5,145 nucleotides of DNA, from the NCBI GenBank assembly GCA_009927065.1, contig RFNU01000185.1, forward strand, positions 1 through 5,145, given 5' to 3'. Both the position numbers and the translations under genes were made by a program. The notes beneath the pieces were generated by a model. The model saw nothing but the letters and a program-made list of their open reading frames with translations. It was not told where the DNA came from and searched no databases. Below are positions 1 to 5,145 of the stretch, in pieces; within the stretch, counting starts at the first letter, position 1, and each line of letters starts with the position of its first letter. Source of the stretch: a bacterium. Lineage in GTDB: Bacteria > Pseudomonadota > Gammaproteobacteria > Berkiellales > Berkiellaceae.

Positions 1-128
1 AAAAAACACCACTCAGATATCTTGATTATTAACGAGCTCGGTCATTGAGTAAAAAAATTTAGCATTTTGATTAAAAAAAACACAATAAATACTTCATTAA
101 TAAGTAAATATTATCCTTTTTATTAAAC

Positions 129-134
129 TATAAT
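129..134 (+). promoter_or_regulatory. Candidate -10 box for the 98-codon gene
   Basis: A perfect TATAAT lies 48 bases upstream of the start codon at 183, which would give a 5' leader of roughly 40 bases. No convincing TTGACA-like -35 element sits 16-18 bases upstream; that stretch is A/T only. The whole region is so AT-rich that a chance match is possible. The call rests on the hexamer and its position alone. Confidence 0.3.
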
Positions 135-170
135 AAAAATGTAAAATAAATCTGTAATATATTAAATACA

Positions 171-176
171 AAGGAG
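171..176 (+). promoter_or_regulatory. Ribosome binding site of the 98-codon gene
   Basis: AAGGAG, a near-ideal Shine-Dalgarno sequence, is separated by six bases (all A/T) from the ATG at 183. It stands out in otherwise almost GC-free DNA. It favours the ATG at 183 over the second in-frame ATG at 189, and it is strong evidence that this small frame is translated. Confidence 0.8.
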
Positions 177-182
177 ATTTTT

Positions 183-479
183 ATGAAAATGCTCAATCAG
201 CAATTAAAAAACATTCATGGTGGGAATGCATCATTAATCCAGTCATGGTTAATCAATACATTAACAACGACTGCAATGATCTATGGCTATGATTATTACA
301 ATAACATTTATCGAGGCTCTTCGATTAGCAGTGTTGTCAGTAATGAAATAGATGCAATCCAACATACTCTTAATACTGAGCTTGATGAACTCAATCAACA
401 ACTTGAAATAACAGAAAATCATTTAGAAACATTAGCAAGCTCTTCTTTAGATTTGCTTCATAATGCCTTCACCCGATAA
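183..479 (+). CDS. Small protein with a double-glycine-type leader and C-terminal coiled coil
   Basis: I do not recognise this 98-residue protein. The start is fixed by AAGGAG six bases upstream. Residues 1-14 (MKMLNQQLKNIHGG) match the pattern of double-glycine leaders, which C39-peptidase ABC exporters remove from microcins and bacteriocins: hydrophobic residues at -12 (Met3), -7 (Leu8) and -4 (Ile11), and Gly-Gly at -2/-1. Cleavage after Gly14 would leave about 84 residues. Residues 18-36 are moderately hydrophobic and are followed by a Tyr/Asn-rich stretch (34-43). Residues 56-92 show a 3-4 spacing of Ile/Leu (56, 59, 63, 67, 70, 74, 81, 84, 91), which suggests an acidic coiled coil. There is no cysteine and no Gly-rich mature region, unlike many class II microcins. 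No exporter or immunity gene is visible next to it. A strong terminator follows, so it appears to be a single-gene transcript. The coding call is firm; the secreted-peptide role is inference from the leader pattern, and the alternative is an ordinary small cytosolic coiled-coil protein. Confidence 0.8.
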   Translation: MKMLNQQLKNIHGGNASLIQSWLINTLTTTAMIYGYDYYNNIYRGSSISSVVSNEIDAIQHTLNTELDELNQQLEITENHLETLASSSLDLLHNAFTR

Positions 480-501
480 TTTTTAATAACATCTTTATAT
501 G

Positions 502-545
502 CACTTAAGCCAAATCACTGATGAATTGGCTTAAGTGTTTTTTTT
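502..545 (+). terminator. Rho-independent terminator after the 98-codon gene
   Basis: Twelve-base perfect arms (502-513 and 526-537, CACTTAAGCCAA with its complement) enclose a 12-base loop and are followed directly by eight T residues (538-545). It starts 22 bases after the stop codon at 479. The T-run is only on the plus-strand 3' side. For the convergent ankyrin gene, which ends at 547, the hairpin would lack a downstream T-run. It may still help block read-through from that side, but its main direction is plus. Confidence 0.9.
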
Positions 546-546
546 C

Positions 547-3500
547 TTAGAACGTTAAATGATTTTTTGGTCCAACATTTTTTTTATGTTGTGAATGTAA
601 TAATATTGGTGCATGAGTTGGCTGCAACATCATTTTAATATGTTTACTGATATTATATTCACTAGCAATATCACAAGGTCTTTTTCCTTCTTTGTTGCAC
701 AAGTGTAATGAGGGATGGCGCTCTAAAAGTTTTTTTATTATTTGTATTTGTTTCTTTTCTAACGCTAAATGCAATGGTGTTGCACCATCAATATTTTGAG
801 CATCAATAGCTAATCCAAGGTTTAATAAAAACTCGAACATGTCTACACAATCATACTCTATGGCTAAATGCAAAGCATGATTACCATGATAAGTGCATGC
901 TGTATAATCAACTCTTTTATCGAGAAGACATTGTATAAGCGCTAAACTTTTAGAGCGCACAGCACAGTGGAACGTATTTTCACCATCCGCTGTTAACATT
1001 TGCATCAATGATGGTTCATACTCAATCAAAAACATCGTCAAATCTTGATGCCCAAATAAAAGGGCTAGATGTAATACATGTTGACCTTTTTGATTCAGCA
1101 AATGAATATCAACACCTTTATTTAAAAAGATTTCAATCACTTCTTGATGACCAAAAACTGCTGCAATATGAATGGGGGCATCACCATTTTCATCAAAACG
1201 ATTTAAATCAAATCCGCTATCAATCAAAAATTCAACTGTTTTTGCCTGTCCACTTCTGGATGCAAAATGTAAAGCAGTCCATCCAAACTGATCGCAACGC
1301 TCAATAATATTATAATACTGTAAAAATACCTTTATAATATCGACATATCCTCGTTGAGCGGCTATGTGGCAAGGAGAAACGGCTTGGCCTTTATATGCTC
1401 TAAATGTTAAAAGTCGATGCGGACTATATCCTTTTCTATTGAATAAACTCTCTAATTCTAAGTTGTAATCAAAAAAGAGTTCAACAACATCTTTAAATCC
1501 TTGACTCACTGCAATTGAAAAGGGTGTATCGCCATAAAGAGTAAGCGCTGTATGGTCCGCATGATAGCGAATAAGCAACTCAACAATAGCAGGATTCCCT
1601 AATTCGCAGGCAAAATGAAAATCTGTATACAAATTCAGATGAGTTGCTAAATTAGGATTAATCCCTGCGATTAAAAACAATTCAACAATCTCAATCAAGT
1701 CCTTTTGAATAGCCAGTCGAAATGGTGTCAATGATTCTTGTGTCGTTACATTCATTTGTGCATGATGATTTAAAAGCACTTCGATAATATCTCTATGACC
1801 AAGATTGACTGCTGTTATTAATAAACTTTCTTGTGAAAAAGATTGTATTTCATCAGGATGGATTTTAGGATCTAAACTTAAGAGCGCATCAAGCGTTTGA
1901 TCAAAGCCATGATACACACATTTTCTCGCTAACTGTTTTCGCTGTTGAGGATTTAATAACTTAATACAACCTGCCATGATGTGATCTGGGGCAAGCGGCT
2001 CAATATTATCAAAGCAATGTTGCCATTGATGCGCAATCATGCTTTTTAATTTTCGATCGGCACTCATATATCCAAAAAAATAATTTCTCTGCTCTAATAA
2101 TATTTGTTTGCCGAGATCAAGAAGTTTGTTTCTAAGATGACTCAAATGAGATTGAGCAAGATCCCACGGTAAGCAATCAGCATAATCATCTTCAAATAAA
2201 GAGTGAAAAATACTTAACCCGTCTCCATTCAAAAGAGCCAAAAGTGTCTGAATATGCTCTACTGTTAAGCCACTCAACGTTGCCATCTTACTCAAAAAAA
2301 GATGGTCAACACCATAGTCTTTTTCGTAAAAAACTCTTGCCTGTAAAACAGTTTTTGATGTAAAAAGAGAAGTGTTTCTTTGAAAGAAACTACTTTTTTT
2401 ATCGTGTTCTCCTGGATAAGGCTGATTGCAATGTAACTCAATACGATAATAAAACTCATTTTTTAATAAATCAATGAGATCTTTTTGGCGTTTTAAAGCA
2501 TAATCTTCTTTTAATGAGCCATCCTCTTGTGTTTCTAGATAAGGCTTGAGGGAGCCTAATAAAGCCGCACGAGTCATATAATCATGATGCAGGACGGTTT
2601 GCAGTTTTTGAAAATTTTCCTGTATCGCTTGTAGTTCCTCTTGGATAAAAAATCGTTCTATCCAACTGATTTGTGCTGCGGTTATCAATGGATTTAAGGC
2701 GATAACATTATGCTCTTGCTCAATAATAGAATAATCGCTCGTTCTGGCCTTGAGGTATAAGGAATAAAACAACTGAGAGGGAAGCTTGCTATCTTCTTTG
2801 AAGAAACTTGCTGTTAAGAGATCGACATAAGAGCGTCTTTTTATTTCCGGATCATCTTCGGAACACTGATCTAAGCTCTCTTTTATTTTACCGATAACAT
2901 CAAGGATACGCTCTGCAAGACCAGGCATACAACTGTAGTCATGATTACCAAAAAATTTCTTTTTATCGTATTCATAAGCATTCATTGAGTCCAGCAGTGC
3001 TAGCTCTAGAATTGCTCTGCGATCTTTTTTATGATCTTCGATACTATCACACCATTGCATTGCATAAACAAGAATATCAACTCCAGTATAGATATCTTGC
3101 TCATACTTATCGAAAACAAAATGAATATATTCCACTAAAGACTGTCGTTTTTTTTCTTTGCTAGCTAGCTCTTGTCGTTCATGATACCAAGACAGCAGTG
3201 TCATTCTATAATGTCTACTAATCAGCTTATCTTTAGAAAATGAATATTGATTCATTGATGATGGTAAACGTTTTAACCATGTCTTGGCTTTAGCACGAAA
3301 ACTTTGAAAGAGCAGATCATGGACATTCATTAATTCTGTTTGATAAAGAAACACCGCTTCCTCTTGAGGCAGGGTGGGCTGGTTAGGGAACAATATTGAT
3401 GTTTTTTCATAAAAGCTTTCAAAATAAAGCGGTGGATATCTTGAAATTAATGTCCTTAACACACTATCTCTACGCAGGGCTTGTTGTATTTGGCTGAATT

Positions 3501-3576
3501 GTATTTGAGTAAAAACAGTCTTGCCTTCATGATGAAGGCCCTTCACTAATAATTTAATAGTAAGATAAGAGTCCAA
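547..3576 (-). CDS. Large ankyrin-repeat protein, candidate host-directed effector
   Basis: A 1009-residue protein. Residues 1 to about 545 are a mostly helical region I cannot assign to a family. It contains a cluster Cys216-Met-Pro-Gly219 followed by Arg223, and many Lys/Glu-rich amphipathic stretches. From about 550 there is a degenerate ankyrin-like unit, then repeats beginning near 581, 612, 646, 679, 728, 762, 795, 828, 862, 895 and 928, and a capping unit at 961-985. Signature pieces such as GWTALHFASRSG, GDAPIHIAAVFGH and GATPLHLALE are plain. An extra segment of about 15 residues interrupts the array near 713-727. There is no signal peptide or membrane segment. Ankyrin arrays bind proteins; in intracellular bacteria such proteins are often type IV effectors, which is an inference here. 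The basic 24-residue tail has Leu at -3 but no Glu-rich block, so a Dot/Icm signal is not evident. The start is TTG at 3576, directly after an in-frame ATG-TGA; GTG at codon 11 is an alternative. The small gene at 3610-3786 lies 33 bases upstream on the same strand and is probably co-transcribed. The frame is intact throughout. Confidence 0.92.
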   Translation of the reverse strand: MDSYLTIKLLVKGLHHEGKTVFTQIQFSQIQQALRRDSVLRTLISRYPPLYFESFYEKTSILFPNQPTLPQEEAVFLYQTELMNVHDLLFQSFRAKAKTWLKRLPSSMNQYSFSKDKLISRHYRMTLLSWYHERQELASKEKKRQSLVEYIHFVFDKYEQDIYTGVDILVYAMQWCDSIEDHKKDRRAILELALLDSMNAYEYDKKKFFGNHDYSCMPGLAERILDVIGKIKESLDQCSEDDPEIKRRSYVDLLTASFFKEDSKLPSQLFYSLYLKARTSDYSIIEQEHNVIALNPLITAAQISWIERFFIQEELQAIQENFQKLQTVLHHDYMTRAALLGSLKPYLETQEDGSLKEDYALKRQKDLIDLLKNEFYYRIELHCNQPYPGEHDKKSSFFQRNTSLFTSKTVLQARVFYEKDYGVDHLFLSKMATLSGLTVEHIQTLLALLNGDGLSIFHSLFEDDYADCLPWDLAQSHLSHLRNKLLDLGKQILLEQRNYFFGYMSADRKLKSMIAHQWQHCFDNIEPLAPDHIMAGCIKLLNPQQRKQLARKCVYHGFDQTLDALLSLDPKIHPDEIQSFSQESLLITAVNLGHRDIIEVLLNHHAQMNVTTQESLTPFRLAIQKDLIEIVELFLIAGINPNLATHLNLYTDFHFACELGNPAIVELLIRYHADHTALTLYGDTPFSIAVSQGFKDVVELFFDYNLELESLFNRKGYSPHRLLTFRAYKGQAVSPCHIAAQRGYVDIIKVFLQYYNIIERCDQFGWTALHFASRSGQAKTVEFLIDSGFDLNRFDENGDAPIHIAAVFGHQEVIEIFLNKGVDIHLLNQKGQHVLHLALLFGHQDLTMFLIEYEPSLMQMLTADGENTFHCAVRSKSLALIQCLLDKRVDYTACTYHGNHALHLAIEYDCVDMFEFLLNLGLAIDAQNIDGATPLHLALEKKQIQIIKKLLERHPSLHLCNKEGKRPCDIASEYNISKHIKMMLQPTHAPILLHSQHKKNVGPKNHLTF
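622..1836 (-). repeat. Ankyrin repeat array within the large minus-strand gene
   Basis: This is the DNA encoding residues 581-985, about eleven 33-residue ankyrin units plus a partial C-terminal cap. Each unit follows the G-x-TPLH-x-A-x-x-x-GH-x-x-(I/V)-(I/V)-x-x-LL pattern to varying degrees. The units near 762-827 and 928-960 are closest to consensus. Those near 862-894 and 961-985 have lost the glycine-histidine turn. The repeats differ clearly from one another, which suggests an old array rather than recent tandem duplication. Confidence 0.9.
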
Positions 3577-3594
3577 TCACATATCTTTTTTTAT

Positions 3595-3600
3595 TCCCTT
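3595..3600 (-). promoter_or_regulatory. Possible ribosome binding site of the ankyrin gene
   Basis: AAGGGA on the minus strand is the best Shine-Dalgarno match near the start of the ankyrin gene. It sits 12 bases from an ATG (3580-3582) that is followed at once by TGA, and 18 bases from the TTG (3574-3576) that opens the long frame. Both spacings are long. A weaker AAGA lies eight bases from the TTG. Initiation is therefore not clearly resolved and may be inefficient or coupled to the upstream small gene. Confidence 0.35.
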
Positions 3601-3608
3601 ATGACTCC

Positions 3609-3614
3609 ATTATA
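3609..3614 (-). promoter_or_regulatory. Possible -10 box ahead of the ankyrin gene
   Basis: TATAAT on the minus strand overlaps the stop codon of the 58-codon gene and lies about 32 bases before the ankyrin TTG start. A second TATAAT lies at 3631-3636. Neither has a recognisable -35 element at 16-18 bases, and the DNA is AT-rich, so these may be chance matches. If real, they would give the ankyrin gene a promoter of its own in addition to read-through from the small gene. Confidence 0.2.
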
Positions 3615-3786
3615 ATCTTTTTTTCTTAAAATTATATAATACCTTTTCTACAAAAACTGAAGGTTTATTGACTTTTTCCTTTCTTTCTTTTTCTTCTTCA
3701 GTGATGACTTTATCAATAGCCTCTAACTCTAAAAAGTGATTAATCACCGGGCGCGCCTCTAAATAAATTCTTTTCGATTTTCGCAT
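3610..3786 (-). CDS. Small charged hypothetical protein, 58 residues
   Basis: I do not recognise this protein. The frame is open back to an ATG at 3870 (86 codons), but I chose the internal ATG at 3786 because GAGGGGG lies five bases before it. The upstream ATG has only a weak AGG, and its extra 28 residues look unlike coding sequence. The product is rich in Lys, Arg and Glu: a basic N-terminus (MRKSKR), a middle helix with a Glu/Lys-rich run at about residues 29-40, and a C-terminal segment, KPSVFVEKVLYNFKKKRL, that looks like an amphipathic helix with a basic end. There is no signal peptide, membrane segment or cysteine. Size and charge would suit a small regulator, chaperone-like partner or nucleic-acid binder, but no motif supports any one of these. 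It lies 33 bases upstream of the ankyrin gene on the same strand with no terminator between, so co-transcription is likely. Confidence 0.65.
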   Translation of the reverse strand: MRKSKRIYLEARPVINHFLELEAIDKVITEEEKERKEKVNKPSVFVEKVLYNFKKKRL

Positions 3787-3791
3787 ATGAT

Positions 3792-3798
3792 CCCCCTC
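3792..3798 (-). promoter_or_regulatory. Strong ribosome binding site of the 58-codon gene
   Basis: GAGGGGG on the minus strand, with five bases between it and the ATG at 3786. In this AT-rich setting such a purine-rich run is unlikely by chance. It decides the start of the small gene in favour of the 58-codon form over the 86-codon one. Confidence 0.7.
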
Positions 3799-3829
3799 AC
3801 TCTCGTGAACTACAATGATTAAATAGCAC

Positions 3830-3860
3830 ATTATGTTCTGAAATACTGGTTTTATTTCAA
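3830..3860 (-). promoter_or_regulatory. Possible promoter of the small gene-ankyrin pair
   Basis: On the minus strand TTGAAA (3855-3860) and CATAAT (3830-3835) resemble sigma-70 -35 and -10 boxes, but with a 19-base spacer, longer than optimal. Transcription would start near 3823, inside the longer 86-codon frame, so this promoter would support the shorter 58-codon form. It is a weak call made by eye. Confidence 0.28.
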
Positions 3861-4018
3861 AAATTCTCATTAAAACCTAAAAATGAAAAAAGATGGTCTT
3901 TACTTGATGATTGATGACAGTTCAAATAAACAATCTAAACCAATATGCCCTTCACTGTATCTATGAATATTATGATTTATACTGTATAAAAGAGATTCTA
4001 TCCTATTGGAATAATAGA

Positions 4019-4912
4019 GTGCGCTATATTCTTATTCTTGGGGCCAGTGGTTTTATTGGTCGTCACTTAGTTGAACATTTGTTAACCTTTTATCAGGATG
4101 ACCGTTTAATTCTTGTCACTCGCAATGCCAAAAAACTAAGGCTGCGCTGGAATGATAGAGTCGAGATCATCAGCTTTAATGATATTCAACATTACAATAT
4201 CGATATCAGCATTAATCTTGCTGGCGCTGGATTATTTGATTGGCCTTGGACGCCTAAACGTATTGAAGAAATCAAAAGCTCTCGCGTCGATTTAACAAAA
4301 AATCTCAATGAAATTTTGGCTCAACAAGCAACCCCCCCTGTTTTGAGTATTAACGCAAGTGCGATTGGTTATTATGGTATCCAACCACGATCGCAACCAT
4401 GTCTGGAAGAAATGCCTGCGGGTTTAGAACCAACAGCTCAACTTTGTGCTGATTGGGAACATATCGCTTACAAAGGACCTGCTCACAGAATAGTTTGCTT
4501 ACGTCTTGGGGTTGTTTTAGATCTTAATGATGGAGCCCTTGGTAGAATGTTAACGCCATTTCGTTTGGGTTTAGGCGGATCTCTTGCCTCTGGCGATCAA
4601 TCTTTTGTGTGGGTCAGTATAGATGATGTCATCCAATCTATAAGTTATGCTATTGATCACCAGCTGATGCAGGGATCTTATAATGTTGTCAGTGGCCAAC
4701 ACATAACGAATAAACGATTTACTGAGCTCTTGGCTGAGTATGTACATCGTCCTGCTTGGTTTAACGTGCCTGAATTTGCTTTGAAAATGATCTTTAAAGA
4801 TGGCTCTCTCCTGCTCACTCACGGCATTCCTGTGAGTAATAGTAAATTGAAAAATTTAGGATTTAAGTTTAAACATGAAGATCTGAAAAGATGGTTTGAT
4901 GAAAAAAAATAA
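4019..4912 (+). CDS. TIGR01777-family NAD(P)-binding epimerase (YfcH/SDR39U1-like)
   Basis: An atypical short-chain dehydrogenase/epimerase, 297 residues from the start chosen here. Residues 2-14 form the first Rossmann strand and nucleotide-binding loop, ending in GASGFIG at 8-14. INLAGAGL (about 65-72) is the second nucleotide-binding strand. SAIGYYG (about 114-120), the DWEHIA segment (about 145-150) and RLGVVLDLNDGALGRML (about 162-178) with FRLGLGGSLASG are family hallmarks. The C-terminal part (about 244-297), with VPEFALKMIF and KLKNLGFKF, is the DUF1731 domain. The substrate of this family is not established. The frame continues upstream to TTG 3911 and ATG 3914, but those 36 extra residues have no counterpart in the family and no good ribosome binding site. 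GTG 4019 has GGA eight bases before it and gives the family's usual length (E. coli YfcH is about 297). A TATAAA at 3985-3990 would also fit the shorter form. It is divergent from the small gene on its left, and no terminator is evident after it. Confidence 0.9.
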   Translation: MRYILILGASGFIGRHLVEHLLTFYQDDRLILVTRNAKKLRLRWNDRVEIISFNDIQHYNIDISINLAGAGLFDWPWTPKRIEEIKSSRVDLTKNLNEILAQQATPPVLSINASAIGYYGIQPRSQPCLEEMPAGLEPTAQLCADWEHIAYKGPAHRIVCLRLGVVLDLNDGALGRMLTPFRLGLGGSLASGDQSFVWVSIDDVIQSISYAIDHQLMQGSYNVVSGQHITNKRFTELLAEYVHRPAWFNVPEFALKMIFKDGSLLLTHGIPVSNSKLKNLGFKFKHEDLKRWFDEKK

Positions 4913-5034
4913 GTTTTCAATCCCAATGTGATGCGTTGCCATAGTGTCGCCTCAACATTACAACCTAGGACAAAAACAATCTGTCGCTCTACTCATCTAT
5001 TGGCAATGTGAGCTAAAGATCTCCAGTTAGCCAA
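4913..5034. other. Intergenic region after the epimerase, no supported gene
   Basis: I see no complete gene and no clear terminator here. GC content over 4913-5145 is about 42 percent by hand count, not obviously different from the epimerase gene. An inverted repeat with six-base arms, ATTGGC at 4999-5004 and GCCAAT at 5030-5035, overlaps the stop of the edge fragment. It has a 25-base loop and no T-run on either side, so it does not read as a terminator. Confidence 0.4.
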
Positions 5035-5145
5035 TCACGTGGATTTTGTTACAGTTCTTTTAGCATCATGTTTTTGTTTGAACAAAACACGTGCGCAATC
5101 CTTTTCGTTGACGGGAAGGTCAAGCACGTCCTGCTCTTTGTTTAA
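5035..5145 (-). CDS. Possible C-terminal fragment of a gene continuing beyond the right edge
   Basis: A minus-strand frame is open from the window edge for 36 codons to a TGA at 5035-5037. Its composition looks protein-like (many Lys, Asp, Val and Leu; it includes LDLPVNEKDCARVLFKQKHD), but I do not recognise the family. It has no start inside the window. Plus-strand frames over the same bases are also open for about 40 codons, so coding status and strand are uncertain. In the same minus frame downstream of the TGA, further open stretches follow (to a stop at 4993-4995, then beyond), which could reflect a decayed longer gene. If real, it converges on the epimerase gene. Confidence 0.35.
   Translation of the reverse strand, partial: LNKEQDVLDLPVNEKDCARVLFKQKHDAKRTVTKST

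Noticed and set aside
1008..1307. 99-codon plus-strand open frame
   Set aside because: It lies wholly antisense to well-formed ankyrin repeats, has no ribosome binding site, and its sequence shows no domain features. It is a shadow of the minus-strand gene.
3050..3370. RasGEF-like domain in the N-terminus of the ankyrin protein
   Set aside because: A Ser-Trp followed by a basic stretch and a helix (about residues 129-175) loosely recalls the RasGEF layout, but the Asn-Phe core and the downstream Arg-Leu/Trp signature are not present in order. It is too weak to call.
3784..3870. 86-residue form of the small protein, starting at ATG 3870
   Set aside because: The upstream ATG has only a weak AGG, and the added residues precede a strong GAGGGGG site that is correctly spaced for the internal ATG at 3786.
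4571..4822. 83-codon minus-strand open frame
   Set aside because: It is antisense to the conserved C-terminal half of the epimerase gene, with no ribosome binding site or recognisable features.
4999..5035. Terminator after the edge fragment
   Set aside because: The arms are only six bases with a 25-base loop, and no T-run follows on either strand.
5072..5087. TTTTGTT/AACAAAA palindrome as a regulatory hairpin
   Set aside because: It has a two-base loop and almost only A-T pairs, and it lies inside a possible coding fragment. Such palindromes are expected by chance in AT-rich DNA.

Overview
The window is a low-GC bacterial segment with four complete genes and one gene fragment at the right edge. 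No rRNA, tRNA, CRISPR array or recognisable insertion sequence is visible. The organism is probably a gammaproteobacterium with a host-associated, Legionellales-like lifestyle. That is an inference from three things: AT-rich DNA, a very large ankyrin-repeat protein of the kind used as an effector by intracellular bacteria, and a YfcH/SDR39U1-type epimerase. No marker gene in the window proves it.

Layout, left to right. Positions 1-182 are an extremely AT-rich leader with a TATAAT box and a strong ribosome binding site for a 98-codon gene (183-479, +). Its product begins with a sequence resembling a double-glycine secretion leader and ends in a predicted coiled coil. A long hairpin with a T-run (502-545) terminates it. 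The hairpin lies between this gene and the convergent 1009-codon ankyrin gene (547-3576, -). The ankyrin protein has about 545 N-terminal residues of unknown function followed by roughly twelve ankyrin repeats. It appears to start at TTG, immediately after an in-frame ATG-TGA pair. Just upstream on the same strand is a 58-codon gene for a small, charged, unrecognised protein (3610-3786, -), with an excellent Shine-Dalgarno sequence. It is probably co-transcribed with the ankyrin gene.

Divergent from that pair is a TIGR01777-family NAD(P)-binding epimerase (about 4019-4912, +), complete with a Rossmann motif and a C-terminal DUF1731 domain. Beyond it, 4913-5145 holds no complete gene. A short minus-strand frame runs in from the right edge and stops at 5035; it may be the C-terminus of a gene lying mostly outside the window.

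The genes do not form an obvious pathway. The epimerase looks like a conserved chromosomal gene. The ankyrin gene, its small upstream partner and the leader-bearing small protein look like accessory, host- or competitor-directed functions. The best candidate for something undescribed is the 98-residue protein with the GG-type leader; no matching peptidase-containing ABC exporter is present in the window to confirm that reading.
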